Origin: Mycolicibacterium flavescens
Lineage (GTDB): Bacteria > Actinomycetota > Actinomycetes > Mycobacteriales > Mycobacteriaceae
Length of the DNA stretch: 64,000 nucleotides
Direction of reading: 5' to 3'
Assembly (NCBI RefSeq): GCF_001722335.1
Contig: NZ_MIHA01000009.1
Location: forward strand, 62,001 to 126,000
This document shows, piece after piece, positions 18,276-26,063 of this stretch. The notes beneath the pieces are model-generated. The model was given only the letters and a program-made list of their open reading frames with translations, did no database searches and had not been told where the DNA came from. The number at the start of each line of letters is the position of its first letter. Positions within the stretch are counted from its first letter, which is position 1. Position numbers and translations under genes: made by a program.

Positions 18276-19793
18276 ATGGATTTCAACGCATTCGTCGAAG
18301 GCTTCGCGCTCGTCGCCGAACCGAAGAACATGCTGTACTGCCTCGTCGGAGTGCTGATCGGCATGGTCATCGGGGTGTTGCCCGGCCTCGGTCCGGCAGC
18401 GACGATCGCGATCCTGCTGCCGATCACCTACACCATCGACCCGGTTGCCGCGATCATCATGCTCGCCGGCATCTACTACGGCGCGCAGTACGGCGGCACG
18501 ATCACCTCGGTGCTGCTGCGCCTGCCCGGCGAGGCGTCCTCTGTGGTCACGGTCTTCGACGGTTTCGCCCTCGCCAAGCAGGGCAAGGCGGGCACGGCGC
18601 TCGGGATTGCCGCCATCGGATCCTTTGTCGGCGCGACGATCTCGATCATCGGCCTGACGCTGCTGGCGCCCGTCGTCGCCGGGTTCGCCTTGAGCTTCGG
18701 GCCACCGGAGTACGCCGCGCTGGCGGCGCTCGGCGTGCTGCTGGTCGCGACCATCGGCAGCGGCAACAAGCTCAAAGCGTTGATCGCCGGGGCGGTGGGC
18801 CTGCTGCTGGCGACGGTGGGACGCGACAGCTTCACCGGCGCAGAGCGATTCACGTTCGACAGCCTGCAACTGGCCGACGGGATCGACTTCGTCGTCGTGG
18901 CGATGGGTCTCTTCGGTGTCGGCGAGATCCTCTACAACCTCGAGCAGCGGCACCGCAAGGCCACCCCGCCCACGAAGGTCGGCAACGTCTGGCCGTCGCG
19001 CAAGGATCTGCGCCAGTCCTCGGGGGCCATCGGCCGCGGATCGCTGATCGGCTTCGTGCTCGGCGTGCTGCCGGGCGGCGGTGCCGTGCTCTCCTCGATC
19101 GTCGCGTACGCCACCGAGAAGCGGCGCGCCAAGAATCCCGAGCGGTTCGGTCGCGGCGCGGTCGAGGGTGTCGCGGCACCGGAAACGGCCAACAACGCCG
19201 CGGCCACTTCGTCTTTCATCCCACTGCTGACCATCGGCCTGCCCGCGAACGCGTCGATGGCCATGCTGTTCGGCGCGCTGCTGATCATGGGCGTCTCGCC
19301 CGGACCCCAGTTGGTCGACGAGCGTCCCGACGTGTTCTGGGGCGTCATCAATTCGATGTACCTCGGCAACCTTCTGTTGCTGATCCTGTCGATCCCCCTT
19401 GTCGGACTGTTCGTGCGCATCTTGCGGGTCCGCCCGGCGATCCTGGCGCCCATCACCGCGCTCATCACGATCCTGGGCGTGTACACGATCAACAACTCGG
19501 TCTTCGACATCTACCTGATGGTCGCGTTCGGGATCCTCGGCTATTTCATGAAGAAGGCCGGTTTCGACCCCGGCCCGATGGTGCTCGCGTACGTGCTCGG
19601 GTCGATCATCGAGTCGAGCACGCGCCGGTCGCTGCTGATCTTCGGGGGTGATCCGACGGGCTTCTTCACCCGCCCGATCTCCGGGACGATCTTCGCGGTG
19701 TTCATCGCGCTGCTGTTGCTGCCGCTGATCACGACGGTCATCAGGGCGACCCGGCGCAAGACCGCCGACACCGACGAAAAGGTCGGTGTGTGA
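18276..19793 (+). CDS. tctA: Tripartite tricarboxylate transporter large membrane subunit
   Basis: 505 aa, about 11-12 membrane segments. Family motifs are visible: GMVIGVLPGLGPAATIAILLP near residue 28, the AGIYYGAQYGGTITSVLLRLPGE loop, and GVAAPETANNAAATSSFIPLLTIGLP, the second conserved loop. It forms the ion-coupled channel of the Tct system. Its 3' end lies 7 bp from the 3' end of the GntR gene on the other strand. Confidence 0.92.
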   Translation: MDFNAFVEGFALVAEPKNMLYCLVGVLIGMVIGVLPGLGPAATIAILLPITYTIDPVAAIIMLAGIYYGAQYGGTITSVLLRLPGEASSVVTVFDGFALAKQGKAGTALGIAAIGSFVGATISIIGLTLLAPVVAGFALSFGPPEYAALAALGVLLVATIGSGNKLKALIAGAVGLLLATVGRDSFTGAERFTFDSLQLADGIDFVVVAMGLFGVGEILYNLEQRHRKATPPTKVGNVWPSRKDLRQSSGAIGRGSLIGFVLGVLPGGGAVLSSIVAYATEKRRAKNPERFGRGAVEGVAAPETANNAAATSSFIPLLTIGLPANASMAMLFGALLIMGVSPGPQLVDERPDVFWGVINSMYLGNLLLLILSIPLVGLFVRILRVRPAILAPITALITILGVYTINNSVFDIYLMVAFGILGYFMKKAGFDPGPMVLAYVLGSIIESSTRRSLLIFGGDPTGFFTRPISGTIFAVFIALLLLPLITTVIRATRRKTADTDEKVGV

Positions 19794-19800
19794 GCCGGTC

Positions 19801-20484
19801 TCAGCCACCGCTGAGGCGCCTGCGGGTGTTGCCCAAGTGCACGCGCATCGCCGCGCGCGCGGTGTCGGGATCGCTTGCGCGGATCGCCGCGGCGATGTCC
19901 TCGTGTTCGCGCTGCACTCGTGCCACGTGTCCGGCGTCGGTCATCGAGTACTCGTCGCCCAACCGGGTCCGCGGCAGCATGATCATCATCGGGCCCAGCG
20001 AGTCGAGCAGTTCGAGGTGGAACCGGTTGGCGCTGACCTCCGCGACCGCCCGGTGGAACCGGTAGTCGGCCTGCACCGCGTCCTCGGGGGCGGCGCCGAC
20101 GAACTCCGCCAGCGCCGCGCTGATCGTGCGGCGGCCGCGATCGTCGGCGCGGGCGGCCGCCAGCGCAGCGGCCTCGCTCTCCACGCCGATCCGGAAATCC
20201 ACCATGTCCAGCACGTCGCGCTGCGTGCGCAGCGCGGCCGACTCCACCATGAACGACGACGGCTGCGGCACCGCCAGGACGAAAGAGCCACGGCCCTGGA
20301 AGGTTTCGACCAGTCCCTCGGCGCGCAGCCGGGTCACCGCCTCGCGAACCACGGTCCTCGACACCCCGAACTCGTCGATCAGCTCGGCCTCCGACGGCAG
20401 CTTCTCACCGGGCGTAAGCTCGCCGGCGAAGATCTTGTCCTTCAGGCCCGCGACCACCCGCTGCGCCAGTGACTTCTCCGTCAT
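19801..20484 (-). CDS. GntR/FadR-family (FCD) regulator
   Basis: 227 aa. Winged HTH at residues about 1-70 (LPSEAELIDEFGVSRTVVREAVTRL, FQGRGSFVL), then an all-helical FCD ligand domain with the metal-binding type residues in DYRFHRAVAEVSANR and VQREHEDIAAAI. FCD regulators usually sense organic acids. ATG 20484 overlaps the stop of the upstream dehydratase gene (ATGA), so it is the second gene of a two-gene operon and likely regulates it, and perhaps the convergent tct operon. Confidence 0.88.
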   Translation of the reverse strand: MTEKSLAQRVVAGLKDKIFAGELTPGEKLPSEAELIDEFGVSRTVVREAVTRLRAEGLVETFQGRGSFVLAVPQPSSFMVESAALRTQRDVLDMVDFRIGVESEAAALAAARADDRGRRTISAALAEFVGAAPEDAVQADYRFHRAVAEVSANRFHLELLDSLGPMMIMLPRTRLGDEYSMTDAGHVARVQREHEDIAAAIRASDPDTARAAMRVHLGNTRRRLSGG

Positions 20485-21602
20485 CGCGTACCGACCTCCG
20501 CGCTCTCCACGGTGAGGGCGCGCATCCGGTCGCTGAGCGTGAACCCGAGCCCCGGCCGCTCCGGGAGGTACATCCGGCCGTCGCGGATCTCGACGCGCTC
20601 GTTGAACAACGGGTTGAGCCACTCGAAGTGCTCGACCCACGGTTCAGTCGGGTAGGCCGCCGCCAGGTGCAGGTGAATCTCCATGGCGTAGTGCGGCGCC
20701 AGCGCCAGACCGGCGTGCGCGGCCAGCGTCGAGAACCGCAGGAACGGGGTGATACCGCCGATGCGGGGTGCATCGGGTTGGACGATGCCGCGGTAGCCGG
20801 CGTCGACGAGGGACATGTGTTCGCTCACCGACGTCAGCATCTCGCCGGTGGCGATCGGGGTGTCGAAGACGTGGCTGAGGTCGGCGTGTCCGACCGCGTC
20901 CCAGGCGTCGAGCGGTTCCTCGATCCAGATCAGGTCGAAGGCCTCGAGCTCGCGGCACATCCGCCGGGCGCGGGCGCGGTCCCACTGCTGGTTGGCGTCG
21001 ACCATCAGGGGCCGGTCGCCGAGGTGCTCGCGCAGCGCCGCGACACGCTTCAGGTCGGTACGCCAATCCGGTTGGCCCACCTTGATTTTGATCCCGCCGA
21101 TGCCCGACTCCAGCGACGCGGTGGCCTTCGCCTTGATCTCCTCGACCGAGGCCTGCAGGAACCCGCCGGAAGTGTTGTACACCCGGCATGAGTCACGATG
21201 GGCGCCGAGCAACTTGGCCAGCGGCAGCCCTGCGCGGCGGGCCTTGAGATCCCACAGCGCGACGTCGAGCGCGGCGATCGCCTGCGTGGCGGTACCGGAA
21301 CGGCCAACAGACGCCCCCGCCCACAGCAACGACTGGTAGATCTTGTCGATGTCGGAAGGATCCTGGCCGAGTGCGTTCTCGGCGACCTCGGCCAAGTGGG
21401 TGTACTGCGCCCGCCCGCCCGCGCGTTTGGAATAGCTGAAACCCATTCCCTCGTAACCGTCTTCGGTGCGGACCTCGACGAACAGCATCACGGTTTCGGT
21501 GAGCGGCTTCTGGCGGCCGGTGAGCACCTTGGCATCGCTGACCGGAGTGTCCAGCGGCAGGACGACGTGGGAGAGCTTCAGATGCCGGATTCGGTCGGCC
21601 AC
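20481..21602 (-). CDS. Enolase-superfamily acid-sugar dehydratase (talarate/galactarate dehydratase-like)
   Basis: 373 aa, mandelate-racemase subgroup. Visible catalytic elements: the KxK motif in GGIKIKVGQP, metal ligands in VDANQQW, IEEPLD and ATGEM, and the His of APHYAMEIHLHLA. The KxK plus late-His pair matches L-talarate/galactarate dehydratases, which remove water from aldaric acids. D-tartrate or another acid sugar remains possible. It precedes the GntR gene (4-bp overlap) and converges on tctCBA, a likely acid-sugar uptake system. ATG 21602 start; an inverted repeat lies 13-46 bp upstream. Confidence 0.82.
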   Translation of the reverse strand: MADRIRHLKLSHVVLPLDTPVSDAKVLTGRQKPLTETVMLFVEVRTEDGYEGMGFSYSKRAGGRAQYTHLAEVAENALGQDPSDIDKIYQSLLWAGASVGRSGTATQAIAALDVALWDLKARRAGLPLAKLLGAHRDSCRVYNTSGGFLQASVEEIKAKATASLESGIGGIKIKVGQPDWRTDLKRVAALREHLGDRPLMVDANQQWDRARARRMCRELEAFDLIWIEEPLDAWDAVGHADLSHVFDTPIATGEMLTSVSEHMSLVDAGYRGIVQPDAPRIGGITPFLRFSTLAAHAGLALAPHYAMEIHLHLAAAYPTEPWVEHFEWLNPLFNERVEIRDGRMYLPERPGLGFTLSDRMRALTVESAEVGTR

Positions 21603-21614
21603 GGCCTCCCCTTA

Positions 21615-21648
21615 CTTATACGATGACAGTCGCAACTTATCATACAAG
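21615..21648. promoter_or_regulatory. Inverted repeat in the dehydratase-GntR promoter
   Basis: CTTATACGAT (21615-21624) and ATCATACAAG (21639-21648) form arms matching at 8 of 10 positions across a 14-bp spacer, right before the dehydratase start on the minus strand. A likely operator for the FCD regulator of the same operon. Confidence 0.45.
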
Positions 21649-21662
21649 CATTCGGAGGGGTC

Positions 21663-22292
21663 TCAGCGAGCGGTATCCCCGAAAAGTGCTGTGTGCCAGA
21701 CATGGATGATCGCCGCCCGCAGCGGGCCGACCGCCTCCGGGCCGTCCGCGGATCGCACATAGCGGTCCAGGACCCGTTCGTTCATGGAGATCAGGGTGTG
21801 GGCGAGCGCGCCGACATCGGGGATGTCGATGGTCGGCTGGGTGGTGATGAAGTCGCTGACGAGGTCCTCGTAGCGCTGCAACCACCGGTCCCAGATGGCC
21901 GTCGCCTCGGGGTCGGCGTCGCGGGCGTCGAGCATCGCCCGGAACAGGGTCCGGTGGGCCTGCCAGGAGTCGAAGGTCCGGGTCATCGCGTCGACGACGA
22001 TCTGACGCGGGTCGCCGCCGCCGGCCAGCGATCCCTCGATCGTGAAGACGTCGTCCTGGAAGATGCCGATCAGCAGCTCGGTGACGACTTCGTGTTTGCC
22101 CGCGAAGTAGAAGTAGAACGCCGGCCGCTTCAGGCCCGCTGCCCGCGCCAGTTCCGCGACGCTGATCTCCGCGAGCGACCGGGTCTGCAGCTGCTCCTCG
22201 AAGGCCTCCAGGATTCGGGCCCGGCTCTCGTCGCCGCGCGGTTGCGGTCGGCGCGCGCTGCGTCGCGACGTCGGCGTCGACTCAGGCGGCAC
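21663..22292 (-). CDS. TetR-family regulator, partner of the flavin monooxygenase
   Basis: 209 aa from GTG 22292, which overlaps the end of the monooxygenase gene by 11 bp; the frame is open to 22370, inside that gene, so the exact start is uncertain. HTH: SRARILEAFEEQL, SVAELARAAGLKRPAFYFYFAGKHEV. The C-terminal domain is helical with no ligand clue. Co-transcribed with the monooxygenase, so it probably controls that operon by feedback. Confidence 0.8.
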   Translation of the reverse strand: MPPESTPTSRRSARRPQPRGDESRARILEAFEEQLQTRSLAEISVAELARAAGLKRPAFYFYFAGKHEVVTELLIGIFQDDVFTIEGSLAGGGDPRQIVVDAMTRTFDSWQAHRTLFRAMLDARDADPEATAIWDRWLQRYEDLVSDFITTQPTIDIPDVGALAHTLISMNERVLDRYVRSADGPEAVGPLRAAIIHVWHTALFGDTAR

Positions 22293-23664
22293 CGGCTGCC
22301 TCGCGTGCGCAGCCCGCAAGCCGCACCGGACCGAGCTTCTCGACGCGGCGCCGGCCGGCCGGCAGCTCACGCTTGCGCATGTTGCGTTCGTAATCCCAGT
22401 AGTCCACCTGCTGGGTGTGCCGCGGTTTGTCGGCGAAGTGGCCGACGTACTTTCGTTCGTCGGCGGCGATGACGCGCTTCATCTCGGCTTCCGACGGGGG
22501 CCGGTACGTCCCGGCGAGATACTCGGCGGCCAACCGGGCCTGGCACTCCACGAAGGGGAACAGCGTCGGCACCGCCTGGGCGAACCCGATGAAGAGCAGG
22601 TCGTCGATGCCCGGCTTGAAGATCCGCTTGTACAGCGGGAGCCGGTTGTCGGGCGCCTCGATGAAGCTACGGTCGAAGAACGGGAACGTGATGTTGTAGC
22701 CCGTCGCATAGATGATCACGTCGGCCTCGACGGTCGAACCGTCGACGAACACCACCGAACGTCCGTCCAGGCGTTCGATGTTCGGCTTCGCGGTCGCGTC
22801 ACCGGACCCCAACCGCATGAGCAGTTCGGCGGACTGGGTGGGGTGCGCCTCGAGGAATCGGTGGTTGGGTTTCGGTAGGCCGTAGTTCTCGGGATCACCG
22901 AACATCAACCGCGCGAACGGTTGCATCGCGCGCCGCTGCCACGACAGCGGGATCACCGGCAGCGAGCGCGCGACCTTGTCGGCGGTCCTGCCGAAGATGT
23001 ACTTCGGCACAACCCAGGCTCCCGAGCGCGTCGACAGGTAAACCGTGTTGCGCCAAGACTTCTGGGACAGCTCGGAGACGATGTCGGCCGCGGAGTTGCC
23101 GATCCCGACGACGACGATGCGTTTGCCGCGCAGATCGAGTGGTTCGGTCGGGTCGATGTAGGCGTGGGCGTGGATGCTCTCACCGGTGAACTCGCCCGGG
23201 AAGTCGGGTGTGCGGGGATCCCAGTGGTGGCCGTTCGCGACGACCAGCGCGTCAAACCGTCGCGTCTGACCGTCCGCCGTGTCGAGTTCCCAACCGCCCT
23301 GCGGGAGGCGTCGCGCGTGCTTGACCTCGTTCTGGAACTGGATGCGATCCAACAGGCCGAAGGTTTCGGCGTAGTCGTCCAGGTACTCCTTGACCTGGGA
23401 GTGATGCGGGAAGTCGGGGAGGTCCGCGCGCATCGGGAAGTCGCGGAACGACAGGCAATCACGGGAGGTGTCGATGTGCAGTGATCGGTACGCGCTGGAA
23501 TGCCCGTTCGGATTGCGGAACGCCCAGTTGCCGCCGATGCGGTCGGACGCTTCGAAGCAGTCGTACTCGATCCCGGCGTCGGCGAGGTTCTTCCCGGTGG
23601 TCAAACCGCTGATGCCCGCACCGATGATCGCCGTCGTTGGTGATGCCGAGGGTGATGTAGCCAT
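22282..23664 (-). CDS. Flavin-containing / Baeyer-Villiger-type monooxygenase
   Basis: 460 aa. FAD-binding motif GAGISGL at about residue 15, NADPH-binding GIGNSAADIVSEL near residue 185, and between them FPGEFTGESIHAHAY, a version of the FxGxxxHxxxW/Y fingerprint of class B flavin monooxygenases. Expected to oxygenate a carbonyl, amine or sulfide with NADPH and O2. The ATG at 23664 (MATSPSASP) is the first credible start; a TTG-initiated form from 23700 is less likely. Followed by an overlapping TetR gene; divergent from a lipoprotein gene. Substrate unknown. Confidence 0.85.
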   Translation of the reverse strand: MATSPSASPTTAIIGAGISGLTTGKNLADAGIEYDCFEASDRIGGNWAFRNPNGHSSAYRSLHIDTSRDCLSFRDFPMRADLPDFPHHSQVKEYLDDYAETFGLLDRIQFQNEVKHARRLPQGGWELDTADGQTRRFDALVVANGHHWDPRTPDFPGEFTGESIHAHAYIDPTEPLDLRGKRIVVVGIGNSAADIVSELSQKSWRNTVYLSTRSGAWVVPKYIFGRTADKVARSLPVIPLSWQRRAMQPFARLMFGDPENYGLPKPNHRFLEAHPTQSAELLMRLGSGDATAKPNIERLDGRSVVFVDGSTVEADVIIYATGYNITFPFFDRSFIEAPDNRLPLYKRIFKPGIDDLLFIGFAQAVPTLFPFVECQARLAAEYLAGTYRPPSEAEMKRVIAADERKYVGHFADKPRHTQQVDYWDYERNMRKRELPAGRRRVEKLGPVRLAGCAREAAGAA

Positions 23665-23702
23665 GTCGCCTGCCGTTCCTGTGTAGTGCCTCACTCGCAA
23701 GG

Positions 23703-23725
23703 TATCAGTTTTCTGACACCTGTCA
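23703..23725. promoter_or_regulatory. Overlapping inverted repeats in the monooxygenase/lipoprotein divergent promoter
   Basis: TATCAG-TTTT-CTGACA (23703-23718, one mismatch per arm) overlaps TGACA-CC-TGTCA (23714-23725, perfect 5-bp arms). This is the usual look of a TetR-type operator and lies between the monooxygenase start and the lipoprotein GTG. Confidence 0.45.
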
Positions 23726-23752
23726 AAGAATCTGCCCGCTTAAGATGCCGGG

Positions 23753-24616
23753 GTGAATACCGACAGAGCACTGCGCGGTCTCATCGCGGTGTTGAGCACG
23801 CTCGCGTTGACTGTCGCGGCGGGGTGTTCGTCGGAGTCCTCGCCGACGAACCTCGCCGCGGATGTGCCGGTGCAGACCGGTCAGCAGAGTGTGCTGTTCG
23901 ACGCGATCGGCGCCTCGAGCCTGGCCGTCGACGCCAAGAACACGCTGTACATGGGCGGCAGCATCGGGATCCTGACCTACACCCGCGGTGAAGAGAGGCC
24001 GAAACCGCTGCCGCACACCCGGTTCGGTGTGTCGACGCTCGCGGTCGCACCCGACGGCGCGCTGTATTTCGTCACCCTCGAACACCAGGTCCAGACGCTG
24101 AAACCCGGGTCCACCACGCCCGAACCGCTGCCGTTCGGTGAACTCCGGGAGTGGAGCGGTCTGGCGGTGTCCCGGGACGGGACGGTGTACCTGGGCGACA
24201 ACTCGCGGGACGTGTTGTTGAAGCTCGCCCCCGGGGCGCAGTCGCCCACCGAGGTTCCGGTCAGCGGCGCGAGTGAACTGGGGCACCTGGTGATCGACGC
24301 CGACGACAACCTTTACGCGTCGTCGGAGGGCAAGATCGTCAAGATCGCGAAGGACGCCACGACTGCCGAGGTGGTCGAGGGCGCCCCGGCCGACGCCGGC
24401 GGTCTCGCGGTCGACGCCGCTGGCAATCTGTACGCCACCGACGTGAAGGCGGGCACGGTGTCCCGGATGCCTGCGGGCGGTGGGGACTGGGTGCAGTTAC
24501 CGTTCAACGACATTCAGAGTCCGACGCGGATCGCCGTGGACGGCGACGGTAACGTCTACGTCGTCGCGGCGATCAGGGGTGAGGGCCTCAAGGTCGTCAG
24601 CCTCACCGCGAAGTAG
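23753..24616 (+). CDS. NHL-type beta-propeller lipoprotein
   Basis: 287 aa. Signal peptide and lipobox LTVAAGC (Cys about residue 25), then five to six repeated blades with the pattern LAVDAAGNLYATD / IAVDGDGNVYVVA. This resembles the extracellular sensor domain of mycobacterial PknD but without kinase or membrane helix. It would sit on the outer face of the membrane and probably bind a carbohydrate, lipid or protein. GTG start. Divergent from the flavin monooxygenase, with the shared operator region between them. No enzymatic residues recognised. Confidence 0.8.
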   Translation: MNTDRALRGLIAVLSTLALTVAAGCSSESSPTNLAADVPVQTGQQSVLFDAIGASSLAVDAKNTLYMGGSIGILTYTRGEERPKPLPHTRFGVSTLAVAPDGALYFVTLEHQVQTLKPGSTTPEPLPFGELREWSGLAVSRDGTVYLGDNSRDVLLKLAPGAQSPTEVPVSGASELGHLVIDADDNLYASSEGKIVKIAKDATTAEVVEGAPADAGGLAVDAAGNLYATDVKAGTVSRMPAGGGDWVQLPFNDIQSPTRIAVDGDGNVYVVAAIRGEGLKVVSLTAK

Positions 24617-24624
24617 CGTCCCGG

Positions 24625-25461
24625 TCAGCCCAGCGAGATCAACCCGATCGCCGCGGCCGTCAGCATCAGGCCGACTACCTGTGGGCGACTGAGCCTTTCG
24701 TGCAGGAAGAGCATCGCCAGCAGCACCGGGATCGCCGGGTAGAGGGCGGCGAGCACGGTGGCCAGCGCGAGTAGCTGCTCCTGGGTGGCCAGGAAGTACA
24801 GGACGATCGCAACCGAACCCGCCGCCCCCACGACACACGCGGGCAGCACGAACCGGCGGGGCAGGCGCAGGCGTGCGCCGCTGCGCAGGCCCAGCGGAAC
24901 GATGGTGACCGCGGCCAGGATCCGTGCGGCCAGAATCGGCCACAGACCGCCCTCGAGGTCGATCCGTGAGATCGCGATGAACTGCAGCGCGAAACCGGCG
25001 CCGGCGATCAGACCGTCGAGCGTGCCGGTCTCGGCGTGTGACGACTCCGCCTGGCGGCTGCGCGAAACCAGCCACAACGCGGGTAACGCCGCGGCGACGC
25101 CGACCCACGCCAGCGCGGTGGGACGGTCACCGAGCAGTGCCACCCCGACCAGGACCGGCAACGCGACGGCGCCGACATCGCTGACGGGCACCACCACGCT
25201 CATCCGGCCGGTGCTCAGGCCGCGGTAGAGAAACGCCACCCCCACACCCGTGCCGACTCCGGACAGCGCCCCCCACGCGATCGACTCGAGAGTCAGCTGC
25301 GGCGCCGGCCAGAAGACCGCTGCGGCCGCCACCACGACGACGCCGCCGATCTGCCCGTAGAGCGCTACCGCCCAACTGTCGGCCCGGCGCGCGAGCAGTC
25401 CGCTGAAGAAGTGGACGAGCCCGAACACCACGGCGGCGCCGAGCGCCAGGGCTTCAGGCAT
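24625..25461 (-). CDS. DMT-superfamily transporter (EamA type)
   Basis: 278 aa from ATG 25461 (MPEALALGAAVVFGL); the frame continues to 25527 without a good start. Ten hydrophobic segments in two repeats of five, as in EamA/RhaT-type exporters; the first repeat has VVPVSDVGAVALPVLVG and the second SVAIVLYFLATQEQ and LYPAIPVLLAMLFLHERLSRPQ, the latter the family's conserved closing motif. Probably exports a metabolite; the substrate is not predictable. Convergent with the beta-propeller gene (8 bp between stops). Confidence 0.83.
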   Translation of the reverse strand: MPEALALGAAVVFGLVHFFSGLLARRADSWAVALYGQIGGVVVVAAAAVFWPAPQLTLESIAWGALSGVGTGVGVAFLYRGLSTGRMSVVVPVSDVGAVALPVLVGVALLGDRPTALAWVGVAAALPALWLVSRSRQAESSHAETGTLDGLIAGAGFALQFIAISRIDLEGGLWPILAARILAAVTIVPLGLRSGARLRLPRRFVLPACVVGAAGSVAIVLYFLATQEQLLALATVLAALYPAIPVLLAMLFLHERLSRPQVVGLMLTAAAIGLISLG

Positions 25462-25565
25462 CAACCGGGTATGGCTGGACGTTTCGCATGCGAACTGCAT
25501 ACCCCTCGACCGGGTGACGGTGGACATCGGCCGTCGTGCAGCGCAAGGTTGGCCCGGGAGGTGTG

Positions 25566-25937
25566 ATGAGCGACCAGCGGCAGGTGCGCGTGCGTCGCAT
25601 CTACGACGAACCTCGGCCCGACGACGGTGCCCGGGTACTGGTGAACCGGCTCTGGCCGCGCGGGATCAGCAAGGAGAGCGCACACCTCGACGAGTGGTGC
25701 AAGGACGTCGCGCCGTCGACCGAGCTGCGGAAGTGGTACCGCCACGACCCGGCGCGCTTCGACGAATTCGCCCACCGGTACCGCGACGAACTGCAGCAAC
25801 CCGCAGCAGCGGCGGCCTTCGCGCACCTCAAGGAACTGGCGGCCGATCGAGGCCTGACGCTGCTCACCGCGACCAAGGATCCCGATATCAGCGAGGCCGC
25901 TGTCCTGTGTCGGCTGCTCACCGGCGGCAACGGCTGA
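25566..25937 (+). CDS. DUF488 family protein
   Basis: 123 aa. Typical DUF488 sequence: RIYDEPRPDDGARVLVNRLWPRGISKE at the start, AHLDEWCKDVAPSTELRKWY and the LTLLTATKDPDISEAAVL ending. The family is small, soluble and cytoplasmic, of unknown function. ATG 25566 has GGGAGG 5 bp upstream and gives the usual length; GTG 25536 is possible. Divergent from the DMT transporter gene. Confidence 0.83.
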   Translation: MSDQRQVRVRRIYDEPRPDDGARVLVNRLWPRGISKESAHLDEWCKDVAPSTELRKWYRHDPARFDEFAHRYRDELQQPAAAAAFAHLKELAADRGLTLLTATKDPDISEAAVLCRLLTGGNG

Positions 25938-26063
25938 CACTTAGCACGGAATCGGCGGGCCGCCAAGGTATGTGCCCGAATTCCGTAATGGTCACCCCGC
26001 CTGACTATGTAGGTTGTCATCCAGGCCGTGGCGTGCGCCCGGCGATGTGAGGAGTCGTCAGCA

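Noticed and set aside
18174..19808. Minus-strand open frame (544 codons) opposite tctA and tctB
   Set aside because: Arg/Asp/His-rich low-complexity shadow; no family resemblance.
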